Below, in pieces: positions 17,170 to 26,674 of a stretch of 64,000 bases of DNA. Origin of the DNA: Hymenobacter aquaticus (GTDB lineage: Bacteria; Bacteroidota; Bacteroidia; Cytophagales; Hymenobacteraceae); the NCBI RefSeq assembly GCF_004765605.1, contig NZ_SRLC01000001.1:2542001-2606000 (forward strand), in the 5' to 3' direction. Position 1 is the stretch's first letter, and each line of letters opens with the position of its first letter. The position numbers and the translations under genes were made by a program. Under the pieces are notes generated by a model, which had not been told where the DNA came from, did not search any database, and worked only from the letters and a program-made list of their open reading frames with translations.

Positions 17170-18249
17170 TTACAGGGCCGACTTGATGACGCGGCAGATT
17201 TCCCGTACTTCCTCGTCCGTCAGCTCGTAGTACAGCGGCAGGCATAGGGCCCGGGTGGAAATGTCTTCGGAAACCGGGGCCGACTGCGGGCCGGCATACT
17301 CCAAGGTGTTGAGCGAGGGGTAGAAGTAGCGGCGCGGGGTTACGTCGGCAGCGTTCAGGGCGTCGCGCACGGCCAGCAGCACCTGCTCGGAGGGCATCAC
17401 CGTGGGGTAATACGAGTAGTTGTAGCGCGTCGTGTGCTCCTGTAGCTGGGGGCGGCGCACGGCGGTATCGGCCAGCAGCGCGTCGTACAGCTCACTGATT
17501 TCCCGGCGGCGCCGGATCAGCTCATCGACTTTGGGCAGCACGCACAGGCCCATGGCGGCGTGAAACTCCGAGCTTTTGCCGTTGACGCCCACGCCCCAGA
17601 ACGCCTCGGGCCCGTTGTGTCCGAAGTTGCGCATGTAGCTGATGCGGTGGGCCAGCTCGTCGTCGTTGGTGACGATGGCGCCGCCTTCCACCGTGTGAAA
17701 CAGCTTAGTGGCGTGAAAGCTCAGGGTCGAGATGTCGCCGTAGTTGAGCACCGACGTATTCTTGTAGGTCACGCCGAAGGCGTGGGCCGCGTCGTATATC
17801 ACGCGCAGGTTGTGGCGCTGGGCTACGGCTTCAATGGCTTCCACGTTGCAGGGGTTGCCGTAGACGTGCGTGGCCATAATAGCCACCGTTTGGGGCGTAA
17901 TGGCGGCTTCGAGCAGCGCCGGGTCGAGGCACAGCGTCAGCGGGTCGATGTCGACGAATACCGGGGTGCTGCCCTCCCACACGATGCTGGAGGTGGTAGC
18001 CACGTACGAGAAAGGAGTCGTCAGGATTTCGCCTTTCAGATCCAGCGCCTTCAGGGCTATCTGCAGGGCAATGGTGCCGTTGTTAACGAAGAATAAGTGC
18101 TTAACGCCCAGGTAGTCTTTCAGGCTTTTTTCCAGCTCCACCACCAGTGGCCCCGCGTTGGTCAAGTATACCCGCTCCCAAATACCAGCCAGATAGCCGA
18201 TATATTCCTCCATCGGGGGCAGATACGACTTGGTTACATTAATGCTCAT
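17170..18249 (-). CDS. VioA-like sugar-nucleotide 4-aminotransferase (DegT family)
   Basis: 359 residues, DegT/DnrJ/EryC1 fold. The beginning (VTKSYLPPMEEYIGYL, then YLTNAGP) closely follows VioA, which makes dTDP-4-amino-4,6-dideoxy-D-glucose from the 4-keto sugar. The PLP lysine is K182 in SFHATKLF and the Asp contact is in IYDAAHAFG near residue 152. The next gene is a NeuD/PglD-type acetyltransferase (VioB-like), which completes the usual two-step module. The gene follows an 823-bp gap, so it probably begins a new transcription unit running to 7887. Confidence 0.87.
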   Translation of the reverse strand: MSINVTKSYLPPMEEYIGYLAGIWERVYLTNAGPLVVELEKSLKDYLGVKHLFFVNNGTIALQIALKALDLKGEILTTPFSYVATTSSIVWEGSTPVFVDIDPLTLCLDPALLEAAITPQTVAIMATHVYGNPCNVEAIEAVAQRHNLRVIYDAAHAFGVTYKNTSVLNYGDISTLSFHATKLFHTVEGGAIVTNDDELAHRISYMRNFGHNGPEAFWGVGVNGKSSEFHAAMGLCVLPKVDELIRRRREISELYDALLADTAVRRPQLQEHTTRYNYSYYPTVMPSEQVLLAVRDALNAADVTPRRYFYPSLNTLEYAGPQSAPVSEDISTRALCLPLYYELTDEEVREICRVIKSAL

Positions 18250-19016
18250 AAAAGCGGAAAGAACGTTGTAGTGAAAAATTACGCGGGGTCGGTGTTAGTC
18301 CTCGTAGCCGCGCACCGGGAATAGAACCGGGCGGCAACTGACGCTTGCCCCCGCCGACAAGGCAAGCGGCCGGCTAGGGACAACCGGAAAATGAGGGAAT
18401 AAGCCTGAGCAAGGGATTAAAAATCATTTTGCACTTAACCAATATCCCTATTTCCTACTCCAGCCGCGCCCCGCGCCCCTGACATGATCTGCATTATGGC
18501 CGAATTCCCCAGCCCGAGAGACTGCAAATAGCGCCGGCGGCGGCCCGTATAGCGGATGATTGTGATGCCCATGTCCTGTGCCTTGCCTGATAAAGTAACC
18601 GAAAGGCTGCCACATGGCCCCGTATCGGATTCACAGTTCTCAAACCTTAGGTGGCGCAAAGCTAAGTATTTTGCGGCAGATAGCGCATTTATAACTAGGC
18701 CCCAGCCCCCGTCGGCTTTGCTGGCATTCAGCCTGTCGGCAGTTCGGCAGCAGCCTTTTCCGCTAGCTTGGCCACCATAAGCACCTTGGCCAGAGCCCAT
18801 GAAACGGCACCATTTCGTTGCTGCCCACCGAAAGAATAGTTTTTGCGAGATATACGCGCCTGGCTGGCACACTCAGGATTTGCCCCTTGCCCCAGCAAAC
18901 AAACCCGGAGTAACTTTCTAGCAGCAAGCCCCGCTCATGCTCAGGGAATAGTTATTTAAAATTATAACTATACCTATATCACAAACTCCCGGGCACCTTC
19001 CTGTCTTAAGCACAAA
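18250..19016. other. Gene-free, AT-richer gap inside the glycan block
   Basis: No convincing gene is seen in this stretch between the GT-C protein and the VioA-like aminotransferase. The longest open frame (minus, 18435-18872) has no recognisable motif and atypical composition. Notable items are a TAnnTTTG match on the minus strand (TAGCTTTG at 18657-18664), which could start the downstream operon with a leader of roughly 400 bases, and an AT-rich 7-bp inverted repeat (arms at 18949-18955 and 18964-18970). Composition differs from the GC-rich genes on both sides. Confidence 0.5.
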
Positions 19017-19051
19017 CGCCCGCCAGCCACCTAGTATGCGGCTGGCAGGCG
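19017..19051 (-). terminator. Terminator hairpin after the 19073 GT-C gene
   Basis: Two 14-base arms with two mismatches (19017-19030 and 19038-19051) and a 7-base loop lie 21 bases after the stop codon at 19073. Reading the minus strand the hairpin is followed by TTTGTGCTT, a weak T-tract. It should end transcription of the upstream half of the glycan block. Confidence 0.6.
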
Positions 19052-19072
19052 TTCCTGCTCGGTGGCCCCCGG

Positions 19073-20887
19073 CTACAGTTCGGCCCGCAGGCGGCGCGGG
19101 GCGTATACCGTGAGCGTATCCTGGTAGTTGCGCCAGTTGTACTGGTTGGGATTGTAGGGACTCAGCAAACGGCGTACTTCGACGTAATCCTGGGGAAAGT
19201 GCATTCCGTGGCTGTTCATGCAGGTCAGCAGCTCTGCGCCCGGCTTTTCGTTGATCAGCAGGAAGGCCGAGGTCAGGTCCATCTTGGTTTTGGCCAGCGC
19301 GTCGCAGTTGCGCACGTCCAGCTGCCCGAACATCCACGGGTTGCCCGGCGACACCCCATCCAGCACGTATACCAGGCCCGGCAGGTCGTACATGGCTACC
19401 ACGGGCATCCCGGGCCGGAAGCCCGCCTGCCGCATCGACTGGGCCACGTCGCCCATAAACTGCGCCGTTTTGGGGTCGAGCTTCAGCACGGCGGGCGTGT
19501 GGGCTTTGCCCACGGTAACGGGCACGGTCTGCTCCAGCATGTTGGCCGCCTGCACGTAAGGAGCCAGCAGCAGGCCGTAGGCGCACTGCTCGGCAATGAC
19601 GAGGGCCGGCACCACAAACACCAGGATGCGCGCCGCCGGGGCCTTGGCCACCACCGGCATGCTGACGAACATGATGAGCATCAGGGCAAACCAGTAGTTG
19701 ATGTCGAGCATGAAGTTCATGAACAGGTTGTTGTAGGTGCCGACGGCGCCCACGAAGGGCAGCACGAACAACCAGCCCGCAATGATGAGCTTGCGCCACT
19801 TCAGCTTCTTGTAAGGCTCTTCCAGGTAGGCCGCGCTGAACATGGCCGTCACGATGAGCAGAATCGCCAGAAACCACACCGCCGACCGGTCGTGGTTCAG
19901 GTGCGTGTTCTTGTACAGATCCGTCCGCAGCGATTGGTAGGCCAGAAACGCCACAATCAGCAGGCCAAGGCCAATCTGAACGATGGGCGCCAGCCGCAGC
20001 TTGCCCCGCAGGTAAAACCGCGTCAGGAAAAAGCCCATCAGGATAAAGATACCGAAGGGGTAAATCAGGGTGCGGATGATGGGATACGCATCCTTCAGAT
20101 ACCGCACCAGCAGGCCCCCGTTGTAGCTGGTTTGCAGCAGCAGCTGGGTTTCGTGCACGAAGTTGGTACTCCAGACGCCAAACGACTGAATGCTCACAAA
20201 GAACACCAGCAGGCCCGACAGAAAGCCCAGCACCACCAGCGCCACGGGCTTGTACCACTCCTTCACGTTGGCCAGGCCGGCGTACAGACTCAGCACCAAT
20301 ACGCCGGTGCTCAGGGCCACCACGCTGGAGCTGCCCTTCACAAACAGGTCGAGGCCCACAAAGAGCGCGCCGAGGTAGAGGTAGGCATGCCGCCATTTCA
20401 GCTTATCGGCGCTCGGGTAGGCGCTGTACAGCAGGATGCTGCTGGCAAAAATGGCAATGCAGAAGGAGTTGATGTTGTTGTAAAAGATGGTCCGGGGAAA
20501 AATGGAGTACTGCAGGAAGTTGCCGATGACAAACAGGCCCGCAATCAGCCAGTACGGCAGCGAGCCGGCCTGGTATTTTTCCTGAATCCACTTCCAGAGG
20601 CCACCGGCCAGCAGCAACGCCGAGGCAATGGTGGTAAACAGGCTGGCCGCCCGGTAGCCGATAATAGAGGTATACGCCGGGTTCAGCACCTTGTTTACCA
20701 GCAGGTTGAAGCTGGTAAATCCGGAGCTGTACTCTTCGGGATACGTGTAGCCCAGCAGGTAAAAGCCTTCGTCGGTTAGGTCGAAGCCCTTATTTATCGT
20801 CCAGAGAAAAAGCCCAATTAGAAATGCTGCTATCAGCCCTACGAGCAGGGAGTAAAGAGAAAGCCGCGGCGCGGAGCTGTGATTCAT
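19073..20887 (-). CDS. GT-C type membrane glycosyltransferase-like protein
   Basis: 604 residues with about eleven to twelve hydrophobic helices and a periplasmic C-terminal domain of about 150 residues. After the first membrane helix comes FDLTDEGFYLLGY, an acidic first-loop motif typical of GT-C enzymes (PMT, ArnT, GT39/83 groups), which use polyprenyl-phosphate sugars on the outer face of the membrane. A second loop region FVKGSSS also fits. It could attach a single sugar to the glycan or act as an oligosaccharide transferase; sequence alone does not decide. It ends the upstream part of the block and is followed by a terminator hairpin. Confidence 0.68.
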   Translation of the reverse strand: MNHSSAPRLSLYSLLVGLIAAFLIGLFLWTINKGFDLTDEGFYLLGYTYPEEYSSGFTSFNLLVNKVLNPAYTSIIGYRAASLFTTIASALLLAGGLWKWIQEKYQAGSLPYWLIAGLFVIGNFLQYSIFPRTIFYNNINSFCIAIFASSILLYSAYPSADKLKWRHAYLYLGALFVGLDLFVKGSSSVVALSTGVLVLSLYAGLANVKEWYKPVALVVLGFLSGLLVFFVSIQSFGVWSTNFVHETQLLLQTSYNGGLLVRYLKDAYPIIRTLIYPFGIFILMGFFLTRFYLRGKLRLAPIVQIGLGLLIVAFLAYQSLRTDLYKNTHLNHDRSAVWFLAILLIVTAMFSAAYLEEPYKKLKWRKLIIAGWLFVLPFVGAVGTYNNLFMNFMLDINYWFALMLIMFVSMPVVAKAPAARILVFVVPALVIAEQCAYGLLLAPYVQAANMLEQTVPVTVGKAHTPAVLKLDPKTAQFMGDVAQSMRQAGFRPGMPVVAMYDLPGLVYVLDGVSPGNPWMFGQLDVRNCDALAKTKMDLTSAFLLINEKPGAELLTCMNSHGMHFPQDYVEVRRLLSPYNPNQYNWRNYQDTLTVYAPRRLRAEL

Positions 20888-20941
20888 ACGGGGACAACCT
20901 GGAGGACGAAAAGCAGAGAAAAAAAGGGTGATACCGCCGAA

Positions 20942-22711
20942 TTACAGCACCCGGTTCAGCAGATCCTGGTACTGGTGGGTGGAAATAATCTTGCCGGCGT
21001 TCAGCTCGTAGATCTGGTCACAATCGCGCAGGGTCGTGATGCGGTGCGCGATGATGAGAATGGTCATGTCGGTGCTCGACAGCCGGTCGATGGCCTCGTT
21101 TACTTCCCGCTCGGTTTCGTTGTCCAGGGCCGAAGTAGCCTCGTCCAGAATCAGGATTTCGGTGCGCTTGTAGAGGGCCCGCGCAATGCCGATGCGCTGC
21201 CGCTGCCCGCCCGACAGCTTCGAGCCCCGCTCCCCGATAAAGGTATCCACCCCGTCGGGCAGGCCGTTTACGAAGCCGCGCAGCGAAGCCTGCTCAATGG
21301 CGTATCCCAGGCGCTCCTGGTCCACGTTGGCATCACCCAGCGTGATGTTGTCCTTAATGGAAGCTTCCATCAGGAACGTATCCTGCTTGACGTAGCCAAT
21401 AATGCGGTGCCAGGCTTCGATATGCTCCGGACCCAGCACTTTGCCGTCAATCAGGATGTGGCCTTGGTCTTCAATATAAAAGCGCAGCAGCAGGTTCATC
21501 AGCGTGGTTTTGCCGGAGCCGGAGCTGCCGATAAAGCCCACCTTTTGCCCCTTGCGCACCGTGAGCGACACGCCCTGTAGCGCCGGCGTCGTGGCGCCGG
21601 GGAAGCTGAACACCAGGTTGTCCAGCGTGATGTTGTTCTGAAACGAGAGCTCGGCCTGCTGCTCGGCCTGGGCCACGCGGTACTTCGGCTCCCGGTAAGC
21701 TTCCAGGTCTTCGATGGTGTACTGGCACTGCTTGAGCTGCACCATGGCCATCAGCATGCGGTTCACCGATGGCATCAGGCGGTAGGCGGCGGCGGCAAAC
21801 AGGCCGACCAGCGTAATGAGGTTGGTCGAGGAGCCGGGCACGTAGATGGCGTACAGGAAAATCGTGAGCACGCCCAGGATAGCCACCATTTCGATGACTT
21901 TCAGCGGCAGCAGGGTGTAGAGGTACACCTCGGCGTCGAGCTTCTGGATTTCCCGCTGGTTGTCCAGCAATTGGTCTTTGAAGCGCTGCTGCTTGTTGGC
22001 CAGCTTCAGCTCGGCAAAGCCCGTGAACAGGTCGCCGATGATGCTGAAGGAAATAGGACGCAGTTCATTGATGCGGTTGCCAATCGACTGGGCCCGGGCG
22101 CGCAGGGCGCCGTAGGTTAGCAGCGTGGTAGGCACCAGCACCAGGGCCAGAATTACCAGCAGCAGCGGCTTATACACCAGGATGCTGACCACGATAACCA
22201 GCACGACGGCCACTTCGGAAAAGAAGATAAACAGCGGCCGCAGAATCATGTTCACGTAGGTGCTGGGCACCTGCAACGTACTGTTGATCAGCTGTGAAGA
22301 GCCCAGGTCGTTGAAATACCAGAAGGGAAAGTTCAGGTACTTGGCCAGCTGGTTCTGAATAATGCTCAAGCCCACGTTAGCCGTAAAGCGGGTTTGCAGG
22401 TAGTTGACCCAGGTCGAAAACAGGTTTTTGAACAGGAAAAACAAAAACACGCCGACAATCAGCACCAGCAGGAAGCTGCGTTCCGACTGGAAGCCCAGCC
22501 CGTCGTAGATCGGGCCGAAGTATTTGCTTTTTTGCACTCCTCCCGGCTCGGCGGCGACCATCATTACCGGTACGAGGGAAGCCAGGCCCACCACATCCAG
22601 AAAAGAAGAAACCAACAGCAACACAAACATCCAGACGGCTTTGCGTTTTTGAGGGGTAGTAAGATAATAGCGGATGCTATTAAGGGAGTATCGGATAATT
22701 CCGGTGTTCAT
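20942..22711 (-). CDS. ABC transporter with fused permease and ATPase, PglK-type glycan flippase
   Basis: About 589 residues from the ATG at 22711 (a GTG at 22726 is in frame). Six membrane helices fill residues 30-320, then a full ATPase domain: Walker A GSSGSGKTT near residue 396, signature LSGGQRQR, Walker B ILILDEATSALD and the H-loop IAHR. The length, the SFLDVVGLASLVPVM first helix and the genomic setting resemble PglK, the flippase of lipid-linked oligosaccharides in Campylobacter, rather than a drug exporter. It probably turns the completed polyprenyl-linked glycan to the periplasmic side. A large hairpin lies just before its start. Confidence 0.82.
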   Translation of the reverse strand: MNTGIIRYSLNSIRYYLTTPQKRKAVWMFVLLLVSSFLDVVGLASLVPVMMVAAEPGGVQKSKYFGPIYDGLGFQSERSFLLVLIVGVFLFFLFKNLFSTWVNYLQTRFTANVGLSIIQNQLAKYLNFPFWYFNDLGSSQLINSTLQVPSTYVNMILRPLFIFFSEVAVVLVIVVSILVYKPLLLVILALVLVPTTLLTYGALRARAQSIGNRINELRPISFSIIGDLFTGFAELKLANKQQRFKDQLLDNQREIQKLDAEVYLYTLLPLKVIEMVAILGVLTIFLYAIYVPGSSTNLITLVGLFAAAAYRLMPSVNRMLMAMVQLKQCQYTIEDLEAYREPKYRVAQAEQQAELSFQNNITLDNLVFSFPGATTPALQGVSLTVRKGQKVGFIGSSGSGKTTLMNLLLRFYIEDQGHILIDGKVLGPEHIEAWHRIIGYVKQDTFLMEASIKDNITLGDANVDQERLGYAIEQASLRGFVNGLPDGVDTFIGERGSKLSGGQRQRIGIARALYKRTEILILDEATSALDNETEREVNEAIDRLSSTDMTILIIAHRITTLRDCDQIYELNAGKIISTHQYQDLLNRVL

Positions 22712-22734
22712 GGCTGCGAGGTTCACGCCGAAAG

Positions 22735-22784
22735 CTGAGACTGGAGCCTGGCACTTGCGCGCAGCAGGCCAGGTCCGGTCTCAG
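22735..22784 (-). repeat. Intergenic hairpin before the PglK-type gene
   Basis: Arms at 22735-22752 and 22768-22784 pair over about 16 positions with a bulge, enclosing a 15-base loop. It lies in the 171-bp spacer between the GT2 and the flippase, 24 bases before the flippase ATG. No T-tract follows on the minus strand, so attenuation, mRNA processing or partial termination are all possible. Confidence 0.5.
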
Positions 22785-22882
22785 TTAAGCTGGGTAGGTA
22801 CGGATTTTAGCTTCTGCATGTTTTGCGAAGCGTACCGGGAACTGTAAAAGCGCCCAAGCGCCCAAACTACAAGGGAAGCAAG

Positions 22883-23821
22883 CTAGTGTTGCTTGCCGTA
22901 AAGGTTCTTGACAACGTACAGGGGCCGGCTGCGGGCGGCATCCAGGCCCCGCCACACGTATTCGCCGATGATACCCAGGGCAATCATCTGGAAGGCGGAT
23001 ACGAACAGAAGCACCAGCATCAGGGTGGTCCACCCTTCCACTTCAATGCCGCCGAATACTTTCACGCCCAGAATGTAGAGGCCGTAGAGCAGGGCCACGA
23101 AGCCCATGCCTACGCCCAGCACCGAAATGGCCCGGATGGGAAAAAAGGAAAAGGCCAGAATGGAGTCGATAAACAGCTTGATCTTCTTCTGGATGGTCCA
23201 GCGCGACTTCCCGATTTCGCGCTTGCGCCGCACGTACGGAATGTTCACGTAGGGGTAGCCCAGCCACACCATCAGGTAGAACAGGTTGCTGTTGCGCTCC
23301 TTCAACTCCAGGATATGCTCGCCGACCTGCCGGTCGAAAAAGACGAAGTCGAAGCCGCCGTCCGGAATGTTGGGCAGGGCAATTTTCTTCATCAGGGCGT
23401 GAAAGGTTTTAGCGAACAGCTGCTGCAAGCCCGTTTCTTCCCGGTCTTGGCGGTTGCCGATAATCAGCTTCAGCCCCTTTTTCCAGTAGTCGTACATCTG
23501 CACCATCAGCTCGGGCGGGTCCTGCATGTCGGCCGTGATGATGGCCATACAGTCGCCGGTAGCCTGCTCGATGCCGGCCACAATGGCGTTGTAGGAACCC
23601 ACGTTGCCGGCCAGCTCCACTACCCGCACCTTATCGGGGTAAGCCGCCTGAAAGGCCAGCAGCTCCCGCAGCGTCCCGTCACCGGAGCCATCATCCACCA
23701 GGACGTACTCGAAAGTCAGCTCGGACGGGAACAGGGCCTCATTGGCAATCAGCTCCCGGCTGGTGACCGGAATATTACCTTCGTTGAAGTAGCAGGGAAT
23801 GATGATCGATAACTTGGGCAT
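22883..23821 (-). CDS. GT2 glycosyltransferase, polyprenyl-phosphate sugar type
   Basis: 312 residues. The GT-A domain carries LSIIIPCYFNEGNIPV, LVDDGSGDGT and ITADMQDPPELM, the pattern of the DPM1/ArnC/GtrB group. Two hydrophobic segments between about residues 220 and 285 anchor it in the membrane. Such enzymes charge undecaprenyl phosphate with one sugar, which GT-C proteins then use on the other side of the membrane; two GT-C candidates flank this gene. It begins 22 bp after the aminotransferase gene, so the two are co-transcribed. Confidence 0.87.
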   Translation of the reverse strand: MPKLSIIIPCYFNEGNIPVTSRELIANEALFPSELTFEYVLVDDGSGDGTLRELLAFQAAYPDKVRVVELAGNVGSYNAIVAGIEQATGDCMAIITADMQDPPELMVQMYDYWKKGLKLIIGNRQDREETGLQQLFAKTFHALMKKIALPNIPDGGFDFVFFDRQVGEHILELKERNSNLFYLMVWLGYPYVNIPYVRRKREIGKSRWTIQKKIKLFIDSILAFSFFPIRAISVLGVGMGFVALLYGLYILGVKVFGGIEVEGWTTLMLVLLFVSAFQMIALGIIGEYVWRGLDAARSRPLYVVKNLYGKQH

Positions 23822-23843
23822 CGAGGGGAAATAAGGACAGAAA

Positions 23844-24950
23844 TTACGACTTGAAGAACGCGCGAATCGCGCGGCTGACCACTTCTACCTCTGCTTCCGT
23901 CATCCCGGGCCACATCGGCAGGCTCAGGCAGCTGGTGGCCAGCGCCTCGGCAATGGGGAAGTCACCCGCCTTGAAATTCATAAAGCGGTAGGCTTCCTGC
24001 AAGTGGGGCGGAATGGGGTAGTGAATCAGCGTGCCGATGCCCTGCTCGCCCAGGTACTTCTGCAACTCGTCGCGGCGGCTGGTACGCACCACGTACAGGT
24101 GATACACGTGGGTAGCACCGTCGGCCGTGGCGGGCAGCGCCAGATCGGCAATGCCGGCCAGGTGCTTATCGTAGAGGGCGGCTACTTCCTGGCGCTGGCC
24201 CGTCCACTCCATTAGCATGGGCAGCTTGGCACTCAGCACGGCGGCCTGCAGCTCGTCGAGGCGGGAGTTGTGGCCGATTACCTCGTTGTAGTACTTCTGC
24301 TGGGAGCCGTAGTTGCGCAGCGTCCGGACCTTTTTCGCCAATTCCGCGTCGTTGGTCGTCACGGCTCCGGCGTCGCCGAGGGCGCCCAGGTTTTTGCCGG
24401 GGTAGAAGCTCGTGGCATTCACGTCGCCGAAGCTGCCGGTGATGCCGCCGCGGTAAGTAGCGCCCTGCGACTGGGCGTTATCTTCCACCACGTACAGGTT
24501 GTGGCGCTTGGCCACCGCCATAATAGCCTCCATCTCGCAGGCCTGCCCGTAGAGGTGCACCGGCATAATGGCGCGGGTGCGGGGCGTAATGGCGGCTTCG
24601 AGCAAGGCGGGGTCCAGGTTGTAGGTCGCGGGGTTGGGCTCGACCGGCACGGGCGTCGCGCCCACGAAGGAAATAGCCAGCCACGTGGCGATGTACGTGT
24701 TGGAAGGCACAATTACTTCGTCTCCTTCCTTGATATCGAGGGCTTTGAGGGCCAGGTGCAGCGCGTCCAGACCGTTGGCGACGCCGATGCACTCGGTCGT
24801 CGTGGAGAACTGGGCGTACTCAGCTTCGAACTGCTTAACGGCCTCTCCCAGTACGTACCACTGGGAATCAAACACCCGGCTCATGGCTTCGAGCACCTGG
24901 GAACGAATAGCCTGATTTTGGGGCGTGAAGGAGAGAAATGGAACTTTCAT
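23844..24950 (-). CDS. dTDP-3-amino-3,6-dideoxyhexose transaminase (FdtB/QdtB-like)
   Basis: 368 residues from the ATG at 24950; nine more codons are open upstream but the family start is KVPFLSF. A DegT/DnrJ/EryC1 enzyme whose PLP lysine K186 sits in [16 protein letters not shown], the motif of FdtB, QdtB and DesV, which aminate the C3 keto group. [11 protein letters not shown] and [15 protein letters not shown] also match this subgroup. It works with the 3,4-ketoisomerase at 27607-28014, three genes upstream in the same operon. Whether the product is 3-amino-galactose (Fuc3N) or 3-amino-glucose (Qui3N) type depends on the ketoisomerase and is not settled here. Confidence 0.88.
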   Translation of the reverse strand: MKVPFLSFTPQNQAIRSQVLEAMSRVFDSQWYVLGEAVKQFEAEYAQFSTTTECIGVANGLDALHLALKALDIKEGDEVIVPSNTYIATWLAISFVGATPVPVEPNPATYNLDPALLEAAITPRTRAIMPVHLYGQACEMEAIMAVAKRHNLYVVEDNAQSQGATYRGGITGSFGDVNATSFYPGKNLGALGDAGAVTTNDAELAKKVRTLRNYGSQQKYYNEVIGHNSRLDELQAAVLSAKLPMLMEWTGQRQEVAALYDKHLAGIADLALPATADGATHVYHLYVVRTSRRDELQKYLGEQGIGTLIHYPIPPHLQEAYRFMNFKAGDFPIAEALATSCLSLPMWPGMTEAEVEVVSRAIRAFFKS

Positions 24951-25027
24951 ACGGCGAAGATAAAGGATACCGGCCAAGCCGGCAGAGAAGTGTGTCGTTT
25001 TTAACTGTGATTCCGGAAGCCACAGGA

Positions 25028-26599
25028 TCAGGCAGCCACAGTGGTGCGTATAGATTTTTGCAGCCGACGGGGAAGCCAGCTGGCGATTATAAGTGCGGCC
25101 GGGACCAGCATCACAACATCAGCCTGTAGCAAGTAGCGCATTTCCATCGAACGAAAAATAATGGCCATGTAGACAAAGATGATGGCACTGAACGCCAGCC
25201 CGGGCCACAAGCCAGCCACTTTTCGGTAGCGCCAGGCACCCAGCAGGCCAAAAGCCAGCAGCACGGAGCGCCAAATGAACAGTACGCCCGAAAGGCGTTG
25301 GGCCATGGATACCTGACCATCCGGCCCCGGCTTCAGCTGATTTTTGAACAAAACTTTCTGCAGGTTTTGCAGGGGCACCGCTATCCGCCCTTTCCAAGGA
25401 TGCCGCTGCAAGTAGCTTTCGCGCAGCCGGTCGTAGCCGGCACTGACTTGCGCGTTGCAGTTGTGGTGGCGCAGGGTGTTGGCAAACTGCGCTTTTCGGT
25501 ATTGATCTAGGCCTTGGAGCGAGGCTTGGCCGGCCCGTGGATCTGGGCGTTGCAGCTGCATTCGCACGTGAAAGCTGGAGGCACAGGAACGGCTCAGGAC
25601 AATCAAGGAATCAAGGAGCTGCTTTTCGGCCAGGGTATGAATAACCTCGTCGGGAAAGCTGGGCTTTGCGGCAAACATAAGTTCATCCATGCCCGTTGTT
25701 ACGTCGTTGGTCCAGGTCAGCATCCAAGACAATGCCGATTGCACGTCTTCCCGCAGGTTGGCATAGCCAGCCGCAGCCGGCTTAAGGGGAATGAAGCGCC
25801 CCAGAACCATGTAGTTCCGGACAGGCCACCACGTGTACAGCAGCAGAAAGCCAGCCAGAGCAAATACCAACGGCCGTCGGGCAGTCGATCTGAACCGCCC
25901 TTTCATGGCATACACGGCCAGATACAGCAGCGTGATGGCCATGCATACGCCCAGAAACTCCCGTACAAATACAATAACTGCCAGCAGGGCGCCCAGCAGG
26001 GCCCAGTTCCGGCGCCGGGGATTGGCCAGCAACATAGTAGCCCACCACAGTAGCACCAGAAGCAGGCCCAGCGACTCAGTGCCAAGAACCGTGATCCACA
26101 GGATGCTGAAGGGGTAAAAGGCAAGCAGCAGCGCAGCCAGTGCGGGGGCCCAGGAATTTGGGGGCGCCAAGCGCGCCGTGATGGTATATAGCAGCCAGAT
26201 TCCCAACGTATCGAGCACTAGTTGCGTAACGGCAACTGCTTGTAACGCCCCCGAGCCGAAAATCAGGTAGTGCAGCCCGTAAAACAACGGATAGCCGGGC
26301 ATACGGCCCACCGCAGCTTCTGGCTCCGTTAGATCGAACGTATAACGGCCGTATTCCAGTAGGTTGTGAAAGCTAAGCAGATAGGAATAAGAATCCCCAT
26401 TCGTGTAAATATCACTCTGGCGACCCAGATAATAGATTTTGGCTCCTACCAACAGGAAAAGCACGCGTATGGCCAGTCCCACAGCCAGCAATGGCCACAC
26501 CTTGGGCCAGGCACTGCGCAAGCTGGCTCGCAACCCCGGTAAGTAGGCAGGCGCATCTTCTACTTCGCGGCCAGTAGCACCGACGGGGTTCAGTATCAT
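25028..26599 (-). CDS. GT-C type membrane protein (glycosyltransferase family 39-like)
   Basis: 523 residues from the ATG at 26599; a TTG at 26620 is also in frame. About ten to eleven hydrophobic helices begin near residue 35. A first extracytoplasmic loop contains NGDSYSYL and, further on, [18 protein letters not shown], a layout seen in ArnT/GT39 and related dolichyl-phosphate-mannose-type enzymes. A soluble loop of about 130 residues (around 280-410) precedes the last helices. It likely moves a sugar from a polyprenyl-phosphate donor on the periplasmic side. GC content and codon choice seem a little less extreme than in the neighbours. Confidence 0.65.
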   Translation of the reverse strand: MILNPVGATGREVEDAPAYLPGLRASLRSAWPKVWPLLAVGLAIRVLFLLVGAKIYYLGRQSDIYTNGDSYSYLLSFHNLLEYGRYTFDLTEPEAAVGRMPGYPLFYGLHYLIFGSGALQAVAVTQLVLDTLGIWLLYTITARLAPPNSWAPALAALLLAFYPFSILWITVLGTESLGLLLVLLWWATMLLANPRRRNWALLGALLAVIVFVREFLGVCMAITLLYLAVYAMKGRFRSTARRPLVFALAGFLLLYTWWPVRNYMVLGRFIPLKPAAAGYANLREDVQSALSWMLTWTNDVTTGMDELMFAAKPSFPDEVIHTLAEKQLLDSLIVLSRSCASSFHVRMQLQRPDPRAGQASLQGLDQYRKAQFANTLRHHNCNAQVSAGYDRLRESYLQRHPWKGRIAVPLQNLQKVLFKNQLKPGPDGQVSMAQRLSGVLFIWRSVLLAFGLLGAWRYRKVAGLWPGLAFSAIIFVYMAIIFRSMEMRYLLQADVVMLVPAALIIASWLPRRLQKSIRTTVAA

Positions 26600-26674
26600 A
26601 CGATTTAAATTATACCGCAAGGCAGATTATGAAACAGAAGAATAGCCAGGGAACAGAGGCGCTTGCGCCACTTC

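Noticed and set aside
18435..18872. 145-codon open frame on the minus strand in the glycan-block gap
   Set aside because: No motif, no plausible ribosome-binding context and composition like random sequence; left as non-coding.
19199..20779. 526-codon open frame on the plus strand
   Set aside because: Antisense to the GT-C membrane protein; His/Gln/Arg-rich composition and no recognisable motif.
20942..22711. Drug-efflux or lipid A exporter (MsbA)
   Set aside because: Residue pattern of the first helices and the location inside a glycan locus fit PglK-type flippases better, though this is not certain.
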